DNA of 64,000 nt from Sweltsa coloradensis. Taxonomy: Eukaryota > Arthropoda > Insecta > Plecoptera > Chloroperlidae. Made by a program: the position numbers and the translations under genes. Each line of letters begins with the position of its first letter. Position 1 is the stretch's first letter. The stretch is taken from NCBI GenBank assembly GCA_024449915.1, contig JAMZAV010001270.1:372001-436000 (forward strand). Reading direction: 5' to 3'. Under the pieces are notes generated by a model. That model was not told the DNA's origin. It saw only the letters and a list, made by a program, of their open reading frames with translations, and made no database searches. This document shows positions 10,258-22,136 of this stretch, piece by piece.

Positions 10258-10572
10258 CAGATAGTTGATTGTAGTTTTTGTGTTGCTCGCTCCCATCTCT
10301 TGGTAGAACCTGTAGTCGGCCACCAGCAACAGCGGACATCTGGTTTTTGTGGGGGTGTGTTCGTACGGCTCCGACTGCCGTTTTGCTCTTACTTTAACTT
10401 CATCATCTTCATCATCATCTTCCTCGAATTCTTCCCCTTCCTTCACATAGCCACAAGATCGTGGCCAGGGCGAAGAGAAATTCTCTCCATGATCCCAACT
10501 AAACTTAACGTCTGATGCTCGGTAAGCAATCATTGATTGGTTGTCAAGATGCGGCAGATGTCGCCACGAGGG
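10258..10572 (-). CDS. ADAM17: ADAM17 exon 5: cysteine switch, furin site, start of protease domain
   Basis: 105 codons, phase 0 at both ends; acceptor TTTTTTCAG, donor GTATGTTC. Carries [13 protein letters not shown] (cysteine switch as in human ADAM17), a D/E-rich stretch, RAKR for furin cleavage, then the first strand of the catalytic domain ([10 protein letters not shown]). Confidence 0.9.
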
Positions 10573-13500
10573 CTGAAAAAATATATTTTTCAAAATTTAT
10601 TCCATGTCTAGGCCTGTTGTATTTACTGGGAAAATTTTATAATTTACAACTTTAGATGGCCTAAAAACACGTGAAAATATCGAAAATGGCACAATAGGCG
10701 ATGGTAATCATTAGCTGCGCAATCAAAATAGGAATCTCATTGAACCATGCACATCTATACAATGCACATCTATACAATTGAAAATATATCAAACATTTTA
10801 AATGTAAATTACCATTTCTGTTTAGGCATGCAAAGGAAGTCCACCAGTATAGGCTATATTTTATGGTTGTGGATTTGTTATTCTCAAAAACAAGAAAATG
10901 CCGCAGGACAAAAACCACAATTGGGTCACAATCCGAATTACCGTCAGACAGTTCAGACTTGTAAGATTTACCAAAAATAACTTAAATGTCTTAACTAGTA
11001 ATAATCTGTGAACGTTTTTGTAAATGTAGATGGCTCAAAATTTTGTTATTGTAGGCCTATAGAACGATTTTTAAAATTCAGAATATTTGGAGGGGTGCTT
11101 CAGCCCCAAAGCACCCACGGTTGGTCCCTGTGTGCACTAATGTTGCTGCCCTCCCAACTCCTAAGGTTCATCAGGGGTCATTTCAGTTGATTAAGCATGA
11201 GAAAATTATGAAAATATTTGAACCTCTCCCCCTAGCCTAACCAAAGAAGTTCCAAAACTAAGTTTATATATCAAAGATTAATTTTAGGCTCCAGAAGTTC
11301 ATGGGAGCATTTTGTAAAAAGATGCTTAGTACAGTTTAGCAGTATATGCCTATACCTAGCTCTTACAGGCCTACAAGAGAAATTATATGTACCTACCTCA
11401 ATGTGGTAAGTCTCATCTGGCAGGTGAATGGTGGCTGTTATGATTCCTTCTTCTAAATGCACACTTGCACCTGACTTTGTTTCTCCAAAAACTCGTCCGT
11501 CAAAAAAGTTTTCATGATCTGTAAATCAACACAAATATGATTTAGCACATATGGCATTTCGGTTTGGCCTATCACATCAACATGTAAGGGGTATTTATTT
11601 CTTCATGTTCGACTAACGAATTTGTATGCTAATAAATCAATAAAAAATAACTACCTAGGTACCTAATGTATTTAGGCAGTAAGGCAAGGGTATATTTTGA
11701 ATTATGCAATGTCTTTGTGTACCGGTACATCCAAAATTTACGCACTCCTTTTATTACCCACCACAATAATGTACATACACTAGGGTCACGTGAGGGCATT
11801 TGTGCAGTATCGATAAGTGTGTGCAGTACAGTGTAGGAACCAGTATTACTAGGGAAACGCCAAAGTCGTTGTTAAACGAGTGAGTGAGCAATGTGTTGAG
11901 TACCCGGTTACATTACTTTTCTTCCCCCTACCTTAGGCCTACCTAGCCTATCATAGGCTAGAGAGGCGCATTATGGCCTTACAGTTGACGTGCCCGTGTA
12001 CCAACTACTTAAACTTAAAAAAAAAACTATTATTTATACGAATATAATTATCAAACTTAAATTCAAATGTTCCCGGGTACTCACCACATGACTCGCTCAC
12101 TCGTCTAACAACGACTTTGGCGTTTCACAAGTCTAGTTGGCTAAAGCGCCCTTATAGCCGAAATGTGGGAGACGTGGGTTCAATCCCCTGGTCGGGAAAG
12201 ATTTTGTAATTCCTAGATTGTATTTAAAAAATTATTAAACATGTTTTGAAATGCATATAACGCAGTGTAGTCCATCATCTGTGGCAATAGGGCCTACTAT
12301 GGTAAACATAGCCAGTACGAAATACGTGAAAATATTGCAAGGTTTACTCAATCTACGAGCGGAATTTGGGGGTACCTTGACGTGCAACATTCGACAGACC
12401 TTGCATGGGCACGGCATTTCACGGCCAGGCGAATAACAAACAAAAATATCTTTTCAAAATCTAAAACATTGTCGTTAAAATAATTTCTAAACATTGGGAG
12501 TCTATTTTTCAGTTTATTATTTCTTGTAGGTTTAAATCGCAATGAATCTTGCTGATTTTGTTAGCAGTTCTCAATAAACTCGTACCGGATGTCTGTTTAA
12601 AATTTCAGCGCAATCTGTTCAGCGATTCGGCTGATTTTCAACGTACAACACACACACACACACACCACGCACGCACGCAGAAAAACAATAAGGGCCGTTT
12701 AAGTCGAATGGAGATCACTCCGTTCGCTACACTCACTCGTTCAATTATTATTTTATTATTATTATTATTATTATTTTATTATTATTATTATTATTATTAG
12801 AAGTAGTAGTACAGGCCTTATATGTGATGCATATATATGATATATACCTATGTCATAGCCACAAGGGAGTTGGGTACTTCCATCATATTAGTATTATTAT
12901 TATTAGTATTAGAATTTACTTAGGCCTATCTGATCAACATTACATTTAGATGTAAGTGTTACAGAAAAGGGACAAGGAACTAGCTGCAGCAGTCCATACT
13001 GTAGAATGTAGATGGCTCTTCTTAACTGCGTTGATGGATGAGCATTTTGGATCCATTGAGCCATCTTTTTGTATGCTTTTTAATAGGCCTATTTATTAAT
13101 TGCCAATTTGAAAATAGAATTATGCACGAGCATGGAGTTGCCAAGATCAAACTTTTACTTAGGGCGGCCTCATCTTGAGGCCGGCCAAAGTTGTAATTTT
13201 GAGATTAGATTTGAGAATCTACCTATGCGAATGAAGTTGCATGTGATGTGAACATCGTTCGACCCTGCCTTCTAGCATGGCGTCTGTTGTATGGGTTGAG
13301 ACCTGAATGTCTGTTGTCAGGTCCATTTTGAGAATTCTACTCCCTACGTAAGTGGATGTTAAGTTGTACTAGAGGTATTCCTCCATTACGGTAGTAGACT
13401 AGGTCATTGTAGAGCCATGGACACTCCACAGTGTGGGATAAGAGTGATGCCAGTTTTGTGGTGGACTTTAATGCTACCGTACTAGTGTACACTCACAGGC

Positions 13501-16500
13501 ACGGGAGTGGGGGGAATTCCCCCACCACACTTTTTTTATCGTGCCCTGCTCACCCCACCCCCACATCAGAAGAGTAACCAACAATTTTGATAATTTCCCA
13601 TTGTTGGACGTGATCGCGAACGTAATGATATGCATATTCAATGATTGTAACATGGTCTATCTCATCACTATTCAAATTCTCTTTTTGTAATTTTATAGTT
13701 TTTACTGTACCGGTACCTACAATAAATACATTAATTTGGTATTGCATTCAGCACACTTAGGCCTATTTCTTCTAGATGCACCAAACACACTCTAAACACC
13801 TGATTTTCAAAATTTTCATCTGCGGCGCTGTAGTTAGGGGGGAGATCTCCCCAAACCCTGGTCCCTTTTCCCAAAAACTCAGATGAAGACTTTTTGGGAA
13901 CTCTTGTCGTTGAGCGGGTCCAACTTTCAACCACACTTTTTTCCCAATAAAATCAATGGAAAACAACTACAAATTAGAAATAAATATGTATACATTCAAT
14001 ATTAACAATTTATTATAAATTACCACTTTGCAAAATTAACAATTACACAGGTGAACACAATATTACTCACAGACAAATTTCACTGTTATTAGTTGATCAC
14101 GGCGGCCATTTTAGCAAAGTCTCTCCATTCTCCGACGTACCAACCAAAACACACCAAACTTACGTTTAATTCTGTCCGTTTTTGTTTGTCCTGCGGTCCC
14201 TGTCGTGTTTGTTTGTTTGTACCTCATTCTGTTCTGGAAGGCCAGCCCCCCCACCCCCGCCGACGCTCCGCCCCTAGACCCCGTCCAAACCCCCGTGCTA
14301 TTCGACTATTTAATTGTTTACTTAACATAACAATAACATATTTATAAATTACTTATTACAATAACCACAATATCGCAAAAAGGTTGGTACACCTACTAAG
14401 TAAATGACAATGACATAGCCAAAATCCAAAATGGCGCGTTGATCAGAGTGAGACGACGTTCATGTTCAATAATGTAAATTACTTGACATTATTCGTGTAA
14501 TTCGAGAGTGTTTACTATTAATTACTCACCATACTTACTTAATATTAACTAATTTCTAATTTGTAGTTGTTTTCCATTGATTTTATTGGGAAAAAAGTGT
14601 GGTTGAAAGTTGGACCCGCTCAACGACAAGAGTGCCACTTTTTGTCCCTCCCTTTGTCGCCCCCCCCCCCCCCCCACACTCAAAAAAGAGTTCCTACACG
14701 CCTGGATACTCAAATGTCAGTCTTGTTTAAAAGGACTTCTACACATTTGATAGTCGATTACCAACTACTATTATCATTTCCATGTATGCCTACCCCATAG
14801 CCACAAGGGAGTTGGGTACTTCCATACTTTCAATCTATTTTCCAGGTCCACCCCGTTCTTTATCTGGTTTCATTCAGAAGCAGACCCTAATGCTGGGGCA
14901 GTGGAGCTACACATAGCGTTTCAACCTCTGCGGTCTGATGGCAATGCATTGTTTTAGGTGAGAGTGGTTCAACCGGATGTGTGTAGATGATCTCATATAA
15001 AACAACGTGATGCCTTCCTGCCATCTAACCACAAAGACTGACACACTATGAGTAGCCCCAGCCTAAACCACAAGAACCCACTTTCAAATTCCCTCAGTTT
15101 AATCAATCACAAAATTGAAAATTGTAGGCTTAGGCCTACTTGTAATTTCCATTAATGTGGGATAGAGGCAGGAATATCACACTTTTAACAAAAGCTACCT
15201 GTAAGCGGTAGCCCTAGGTACCTACTTCAGAACCACACAACTTTAGCACTCACCTACGTGCACTGGACTCTCCTGTCCGTCGGCATCAACTGTAAAAGCT
15301 TTAAATTTTGAATGAAGGACACCCTTCTTCGGTGTGAGAATTATGCGGAAATCTCTGAAACATGAATATTAATAACTTAGTTAAATATAGCACCCCTACC
15401 TACTGTAGATGAAGGAAGAAGGATTAAGGTCCATTTACTTTCTAGCATAACTTAGAATCAGGCCTCAGGACTGAGACGCATGGGTGGCTTCAAGTGCAAG
15501 ATGACTTTTTATGTAATAAAATAAATAAATAATAAATTGTATTTAGAGTCTACCCACTCAGTTATATAGGTAACTGATTTTCAGTGGGGGACAGTAAATC
15601 AAAGCAACCAAGCCAACCCTGTAAGCCCCGATGCAATCGACGAGTGAGCGATAACCAACCAAAGATCAATATTTTTAATAGGAAATATAGCAATCAGTGG
15701 TATGGACAGTGCGAACACCCGCGAATCAACGCCAGAATCAACAAGGCCGATTCAGCACAACTCTGAATTTATTGTGTGCTTCGTTGCTAGGACGGCTCCA
15801 AAGTCACCGTTTACAAACTCCCAAGACAAAATCTGATGGACTTAAGTCCAAATCAGAAGTTAAAAAACTTCTGACTTTAACGGGAATCGAGCCCTGGACC
15901 TTCTGCATTGGAAGCAGATACGCTAACAACAAGACCAACGAGCCACAAAATAACACTTTTACAATAGGCCTAAATGCACACCAAAGCGTGTGCAAGATTT
16001 AACGATATTTGTTTCAAATAACATATTTAGGTCTATTCGAATATAGGACGCAGATAGGTCTGTGTTTAAAAATATGAAATATAAAAATGGGGGTGCTGCC
16101 ATAATGTGCAGACATCTGGAAAAAGTAGACCTGGGACTATGTACACAAAACTTTGAATTATAAAAAAAGGGTTGCAGCCATTATTCAATGGTAAATGAGC
16201 TACGACGTAGCCTACTGTTATTGCCAAGGACAATTGTAGAAGTGGATGTAGGCCTATCTAGTAGCCTATAAGGCCTACAAGATAGAGATGGAGATAGAGT
16301 CTTGGAGCTAGAATTGGATTGTTGAATTTGAATAAGGATCGATTACAACGGTATGAACACATGAGAAGAATGGAGAAGAATAGAATCCCTAGACAAGCTT
16401 TTGAGGTAAAGAATGAGAGGAGAAGAGTGGGAGAAGACCTTGAGACAGGTGGCACGTTCTACAATAGCCTGCGTTCCAGTAACCGGGCAACGGTAATGGG

Positions 16501-17394
16501 AATATTGGCTATGATAACATTGCCCCGTTACTGTAACGGAAAGCTATTGCCGGGCTATTGTGGAGCGGCTCTTACACCTTGTGCCTAGGGATAACTGGAT
16601 TGGATATTGCTTAACGTCTCATATTAATGCACTTTGGCTATTCGAGACGATGAGTGGTGATAGATGAGGATGAAGTATGAACAGAAGGGAGGAGGGGAAA
16701 CCCGGTACCGGCATGTAGCCTACTCCTTTCGAAAAGTATCAAGGGGACCAACGGCTTTACGTCCCATCCGAAAGGACTGTGTAACCTTGACAGTCATATA
16801 GGTTCCTCCACTAACCCAGTCACCGAACAGACGTCGAGGAGAACGAAGCCGTTACACTAGCTCTCAGACCCTCCATCTGCTCTAACCAGCGGTAGGCTAT
16901 GTACGCGAGTTTCAGGGCATAACAGACACCCACTCTACCCCTGACCACGCCCGAAGGCTGCTCAACTTCAAGGTGTTCAAGTGGGAACCGGTTAAACGAC
17001 CTCGGCTAAACCGCTGTCTCTAGGGATATCTGATTGTGAATGAAAGACTTCTCATCTTAGCTTACCTTCCCAGTGTGTGAAAATTTACTTCTTTTATTTT
17101 GTTAAATGGATGAGAGCTTGGATTGACACCTCTTTTTACAATGTTGTGTTTTAATTGTGAAGCATGAAGTGTATCAAAATACTTCAAATTTTGGTATATA
17201 TCACCTGAAATAGAAATAAATTAAAATTGTAACCAACTTTATGCTTGAAGCTTGTGCAGTGTCCACACAACTTTAGGTAGGGCCTACCCGCGTAAAAGGA
17301 CTTTAGCAGCTATATAGGCCTACTTACATAACACTAAATCGAAATGTATGTAGTAGATTAGAATACAAGTTATTATTGATTTAACACAAAACAT
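10258..17394 (-). CDS. ADAM17: ADAM17/TACE-like metalloprotease, N-terminal part (five exons)
   Basis: ADAM17 is a membrane sheddase that cleaves TNF, EGFR ligands and Notch-type substrates. Exons: 17328-17394, 17066-17204, 15254-15354, 11397-11518, 10258-10572; all phases join, giving 248 codons. Order: signal peptide ([20 protein letters not shown]); prodomain ([24 protein letters not shown]); cysteine-switch region with CGYVK; an acidic run; a furin site RAKR; and the start of the catalytic domain ([22 protein letters not shown]). The zinc motif HExxHxxGxxH, disintegrin, membrane and tail exons are not in the remaining 10 kb to the left, which is filled with repeats and CAP on the other strand. 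Either a very long intron or a break/misjoin follows. The gene starts head-to-head with DNALI1. Confidence 0.88.
11397..11518 (-). CDS. ADAM17: ADAM17 exon 4: prodomain
   Basis: 122 bp, acceptor TGATTTACAG, donor GTAGGTAC. Encodes [16 protein letters not shown] and [15 protein letters not shown], aligning with the FF-x-G-x-V-x-GE and YNIE prodomain motifs of ADAM17. Confidence 0.88.
11850..12750 (-). repeat. Composite repeat, copy 2 (inverted), in ADAM17 intron 3
   Basis: Reverse-complement copy of 6665-7569, with the same order of MITE (11852-12128), tRNA-like block (12130-12200) and conserved block ending near a (CA)n run at 12647-12664. The two copies lie about 4.3 kb apart and could pair. 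It is followed by an (ATT)n microsatellite. Confidence 0.65.
11852..12128. mobile_element. Palindromic MITE with TA target, copy 2
   Basis: Same family as 7292-7567, starting GGGAAACGCCAAAGTCG after TA (11850-11851). The right flank has mutated to AA. Inverted arms flank a central AT-rich segment. Confidence 0.6.
12745..12801. repeat. (ATT)n microsatellite
   Basis: About 18 imperfect ATT/TTATT units directly abutting the composite repeat. Confidence 0.85.
12854..12883. repeat. 30-bp direct repeat, left copy (right copy at 14796-14825)
   Basis: An identical 30-bp word beginning CATAGCCACAAGGGAG and ending TACTTCCAT recurs 1.94 kb away in the same orientation, bracketing the foldback element. 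Too long for a normal target duplication; possibly parts of one dispersed repeat. Confidence 0.6.
13901..14632. mobile_element. Foldback element with perfect 81-bp inverted repeats
   Basis: Arms 13901-13981 and 14552-14632 are exact reverse complements over 81 bp (outer end CTCTTGTCGTTGAGCGGGTC), with a 570-bp spacer holding weaker inverted words (TTGATCACGGCGGCCATTTT against AAAATGGCGCGTTGATCA). No coding frame. No clear target duplication was found at the arm ends, so the true element may extend further. Lies in ADAM17 intron 3. Confidence 0.7.
15254..15354 (-). CDS. ADAM17: ADAM17 exon 3: prodomain
   Basis: 101 bp, acceptor CATGTTTCAG, donor GTGAGTGC. Encodes [20 protein letters not shown], matching the strand pattern F-x-L-x-L-x-P-x-x-x-x-L-x-x-x-F of ADAM prodomains. 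Confidence 0.85.
15728..15960 (-). repeat. tRNA-derived SINE, copy 1
   Basis: On the minus strand a tRNA-like head (TGGCTCGTTGGTCT A-box region, TCTGC-TTCCAAT-GCAGA anticodon arm, GGGCTCGATTCCCG B box) is followed by a body containing AACTTCTGATTTGGAC and ACGGTGACTTTGGAGCC. Related copies occur at 39165-39355 and 43700-43905. Within ADAM17 intron 2. Confidence 0.65.
16319..16455 (+). mobile_element. LINE-like 3' coding remnant
   Basis: The frame [20 protein letters not shown] resembles the C-terminal tail found at the end of many LINE endonuclease/reverse transcriptase proteins (RxxGHVxRMxxxRIP). Only about 40 codons are similar and the frame continues without similarity. Confidence 0.5.
16590..17030 (+). 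repeat. Dispersed repeat R, copy 1 (empty-site copy)
   Basis: Matches, in opposite orientation, 20207-20466 and 23582-23600. Shared words include GACTGTGTAACCTTGACAGT, CCTCCATCTGCTC and GCTTAACGTCTCATATTAAT. Its uninterrupted GCTTAACGTC shows the TTAA into which the 3.1-kb element at 20467 inserted in the other copy. It follows a LINE-like remnant and may be that LINE's 3' untranslated region. Confidence 0.6.
17066..17204 (-). CDS. ADAM17: ADAM17 exon 2: start of prodomain
   Basis: 139 bp, acceptor TATTTCAG, donor GTAAGCTAAG. Encodes [20 protein letters not shown] then [19 protein letters not shown], equivalent to the LLSDYDIL...QHSVRKRDLQ segment of vertebrate ADAM17. Confidence 0.85.
17328..17394 (-). 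CDS. ADAM17: ADAM17 exon 1: signal peptide
   Basis: Found by phase: 22 codons plus one base, donor GTAAGTAGG, joining the phase of exon 2 exactly and creating Cys-23. The peptide [20 protein letters not shown] is a plausible signal sequence (short basic start, hydrophobic core). A at -3 of the ATG. Not similarity-based, so less certain than the other exons. Confidence 0.65.
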
Positions 17395-18085
17395 TTTGAT
17401 CAAAACTATACACAATATCTCATTACAAATACGGACAATAATTTTTCTGAATCACATGTGACGACCATTGCTGTTTACACTTGCAGCAAGTGGGCGTGCC
17501 GAGTCAATGCACGCATGCGCTTCAGATTTTGACAAGTGTTTGGTGATTTGGTTTGCGCTGTTGGTATGAGTGTTACGAAACTCATTTGCATTGCTCTTTT
17601 GGTTGTATTGATTATTAATAATTATTAATTACCATAATAAACATAAAAATTAAGTAATATATCTTCATTTACTTGCTTTTGTTTGAACTTCATCAAGATC
17701 TAGCTCATTATCAATGCTCATTATAACAAAGTTTAAAATAAAGTTTGTGTTGACTATTTCCAAAATGGAGGTTTCTGGCGGAATATTCAAGTTTTAAAGT
17801 GGAGTGAGCCTCTATATTTTTCTTACAATAGGTTTGTTGGCGGTTGGATGGATTATCCTCTCATTACTCACGTGAAAAGATGTAAAAATAAAATCAATGA
17901 CTAGCCGACATGTATGAATGAAATTGAATACAAATACATGTCAAAACTGACATTTCAGTACAACATGTAAACATAAAAAATAACAGGTCACTATAGCAAC
18001 ACAAGTTAACAAATGGTGGACTTGCTTTATTTACAGTAGAGCTCAATCATAACGGTTATCAAAGTGTGAATAAAGTAATAATATT
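17395..18085. promoter_or_regulatory. Bidirectional promoter region ADAM17 / DNALI1
   Basis: 691 bp separate two divergent start codons, and both promoters must share this space unless untranslated exons lie further away. It contains an X-box-like motif near DNALI1 and no repeat that I recognise. No TATA box at a convincing distance was identified. Confidence 0.6.
17987..18000 (+). promoter_or_regulatory. X-box-like RFX site upstream of DNALI1
   Basis: GTCACTATAGCAAC fits the ciliary X-box consensus GTNRCC-N(0-3)-RGYAAC with one mismatch (last base of the left half-site), spacer 2. It sits 86 bp before the DNALI1 ATG, the usual position for RFX-controlled cilium genes. Confidence 0.55.
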
Positions 18086-18169
18086 ATGGCAGAACGAATT
18101 GTGGTAGCGGCAAACTCGCTCGTCAAGTATGATAACCCACTACTTGTTACAAAACATCCTGAAAAGAAG
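18086..18169 (+). CDS. DNALI1: DNALI1 exon 1
   Basis: 28 codons from ATG (MAERIVVAANSLVKYDNPLL), donor GTATGAGT, phase 0. The SLxKYDxPxLV motif is the conserved N-terminus of the family. Confidence 0.93.
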
Positions 18170-21100
18170 GTATGAGTGGATAAAACAGTTCAAAGTCAAG
18201 CAGGCCACAAACCAAACAAACAGTTACAAAATACAAACATTATACATTTCTAATAGAAGATAGTAGTATTGTATTCTAATCAAATTAAGGCTATTTGTTA
18301 TGAACTTAGCTAAATACTTGTCTAGATGATGGTGTAGCCGACAAGAGGTTTAGTTAGTTATATATTTCACCCTCTCTCTGGCTATTTTCTGTTGAAGTGC
18401 ATGTGTGGCTATTGTAGTCCCTTTTCTAGCGTAAGGTTAAATAGACAGACCATACATTTTATACTCCAATAGTTGTATAATTGATAATACATTATTATGC
18501 GATTGTTTAGACTGGTCCAGACACTGCGGGACCTTCCACCTCTCCTACAAGACCGCCTAAAACCGCAGCACCTAGCGCAGATGCACGCCGGGAGACTGAG
18601 GAAATACTAAATGTAATATTACCACCTCGGGAGTGGGAAGAAGACGGTCAACTATGGCGGCAGCAGGTAAAACTAAAGCCCCACATTGCTTTTGTTAACA
18701 AGGACTTGGCGTTTTCCTAGTGTAGTTTACAATAGTTTAAATCTTGGTCTCATTTATATAATTTTGGTCCATGTCACCCCACAGCTCAAGCCTAGGTAGT
18801 GTAAATAACAAACAGTTGATGATAGCTAGATAGATATTATCTGCGCATCATAAAAAAAACAAGAATGAAAATATTGATGCTCTACTCTCAATGTTTGTTG
18901 TTGTTTGTTTGAAATTACAGTAGCCCTACCCTCTATATACGGTGTAAAATTTCAATTGAGTATTTGATAACTTGTTAATGTCAACTAGCCTACCAATTAT
19001 TTGGAGGTTTCGAATGATCCAGTTTATTCAACATTGTTAATTTATTGGACATCAGTGGCATTAGAGACCTTACAGTAGCTATACTTGAAGTCAGGTTTAG
19101 AAGGAACCAAACCGGATGGGATGTTATGTTATGGGGTGGGTGGGGTTTGTTCACGTGGGTAAGGGCTACTTTTGTGTGCTGCACGTGGTTACGGCGGGCG
19201 GTCAAGTGTCGCGAGGGGTGACCTGACCAGCCAATTAGCATAGGCTCTACAATCTTGAAAAGATGTTTTCCTCGAAAAGCTTTGTTGTCGCATCTCCGTT
19301 CAGTCCATCGTCACTATTCATCACACAATGCGCTCGTTTCTGCGACACCACTAGAAAGGGTAGATCTTGCAATACCGTGGGCAGTTTTCAAGTCGCCCGC
19401 GTTGAAATGTTGCTCCCTCCACTCCATCTGGTTTGGTTCCGACTAAAGGTGCACGGAACTATACATTTACTATGGTACTAGTAGTTTAGGCCTTATTTTT
19501 AATACTGTTTCTAGGAGATGCAAGGAGATGGACCAAAGCTAATTTTAAGCTTTCATTACGCCTAATAATAGTTGATAATAGTTACAAAAGGTAAAACACT
19601 ACCTAGCTAATTATAAAAAACAAAAAAAACAAACATATATTCATGTATTATTGATGTAGGCTATGCACAAGTATTTTAAGAGTAAGGACACATCTGCTTG
19701 ACTACCTACGTGTCCTCCATGCTAGGTGTCCAGCACGCCAGCCACTCGTTTGGAAGTTGTCAACCTACAAGAGCAACTGGATATGCGGCTACAACAACGC
19801 CAAGCCCGCGAAACAGGAATCTGCCCGGTCCGGAGAGAGTTATACACCCAGTGTTTTGGTTAGAAAACACATAACTTGTTACTAGAAACGTGATCCTTTT
19901 AAAGGAACTTTCCACATTAGGAACAAGTTTGTAACTAAAGAAGTTGGGCTAGGTAGTTTTGTAGGAACCAGGAACAATGTTACATTCCCTGAAAAGTTAC
20001 TATAGCGGTTGCATGCTCACAGAATTCAGGAGTAAATATTAAAAATAAAATTACAAAGTCACTTGCATCTAGGCCTCTAGAGCCTGCTCAAACACTTCAA
20101 TGTCTGAAATAGAATATTTAAATCAGCCTAATGGTAACTTTTTTGAAAAAAAAATAATATTTGCATTTACTATTCGTGTGTACAACATTTGAACATTTGA
20201 TTTTTTTATATCGCTGGTTAGAGCAGATGGAGGGTTCGAGAGCTAGTGTAACGACTTCGTTCTCTTCAACGTCTGCTCGGCAGTCCGGTTTAGTGGAGGA
20301 ACATAATATGACTGTCAAGGTTACACCGTCCTTTCGGACTAGACGTTGAGCTGTTGGTCCCCTTGGTACTTTTTGAAAGGAGTAGGCTACGTGACGGTTT
20401 CCCCTCCTCCCTTCTATTGATACTTCATCCTCATCTCAGCCAAAGTAAATTAATATGAGACGTTAAAGGTGGGCTGTAGTTAAAGTGGGGTAAATTTCAA
20501 AAACGTGTTTTTATGTATTAAACACATTTTTGACACGATCTCGATAACCCTAGTAAAAACCCGAGCTCAAACGCACGAGCCGTTCAAGTTCTCCTCAAAG
20601 TTGGAGGGGTGGGGGTGCCTACGTCACCGCTCCCTAGTCTCGACGGCCGCGGGTCGCTGGCTGCAGCCAACTACACACCATGCGTGCATGGCTCAAGCCC
20701 GTGCTTTCGCCGGACTCACTACCCCAATAATAGTAATACTAAATAACAACCATAATAACAAAATAATAAACTCAATTAACTCACCAATGAAGAAGTTATT
20801 CAAAATACTCAGGCTCGTAACCGTCAGCTGCTTTAAAACCAACTTTGAACCCTGTTGATTCTGGGTACCTTTCGCGCGAATACAGTTCACAACACACGAT
20901 GGGTGTCCCAATAACCTTCCTTTTCTTTTTGCCAAATGTTGACCACGAATTCATCCAGTAAACAAATTGTTGGTGAGCAACGTAGCGATATTATGTATTA
21001 TGAAATTATTCGTTTAGAATTACTAATTGGCTATCAGGCGCATGCAAAGCTAATAAGTGATTTGCTGTCTTCAGTGTATCAAGATTTAACACGACACTTT

Positions 21101-22105
21101 AAAAAAATAATATGTTCTGTGATACAGTCAGCACTGCCCCGATGTTCCCTTATTACTTTACTGTCACTGCAACACAGTGAATACACACTAGTTTCGTCAA
21201 TCAACGTTATTACGCACTCCCCACAATTACACCAATCAATATTCCCTGATCTGCCTATAAGTGATTTTTTTGGTTTATTCTCCCTTCTATCAAAACGTCG
21301 ACGCTCAAAATGATAGGGTTGAATAACGGCCACCACACTCACAAAACACTATAGTACTGACTGCGTGGTGAAAGTTTATGATGCAGTACAGAAGACTCGA
21401 GAAAATAACTTTGGTGTCTTATTGTGTAAAACGGTCATTGTTGAGCCCCCAACCCCTTAACCCCCATTAACTGTGACCAATCATTTTGGACAGTTGAAAG
21501 ATATATTGCACCAATAAACTAATATATACACGTCATGTTATACAGTGTATGAAAGTTGTTGATTTCATTACTAACTCTTTCTGCGTGGGTGGGGAAACGG
21601 AAATGGGGAAGATGTGAATTGGAGTATTCAGTCTTGCGTTACGCTTTGATTTGCTTTGAAATGCATGAGTGATACAATGAAACTAGGAACGTTGACATCA
21701 CTAGATAACAAGTCGTCATCACTAGATGGTACGTCGTCGTAACTAGATGACACATAGTCGTCATGCAGTAATGCACTCTGAGGAAGAACACTATGAAGAT
21801 ATCCACATCTTTATCATTATCCACAGAGGAGTCATCTTCGATTGTCTATCAACGACAGTCATAACCGATTAATTCACGTTGAATTCCTATTTCCTGGATG
21901 GAATTCTCGTTCAACACAGTTGTGCCGACATGAATTTCTATCTCGGGCTATACAATACTAATAACTACCAACTACAATACTAATAGGGCTGCCCAACGAT
22001 AAAAAACATCATATCGATATCGTGAGGGGATATATCGATATCGTGATTCGATATCGAACTTTTCAAATCGAGTATCGATATCGTTTGTTTTTTTTGAAAA
22101 AAAAA

Positions 22106-22136
<31 letters not shown>

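Noticed and set aside
16590..17030. Repeat R as an ADAM17 coding exon
   Set aside because: No open frame with splice sites in the right phase, and it recurs inverted in another gene's intron.
20936..21313. 125-aa plus-strand frame within the TTAA element
   Set aside because: It is antisense to the WCNCGEC cysteine-domain frame, which carries the recognisable motifs.
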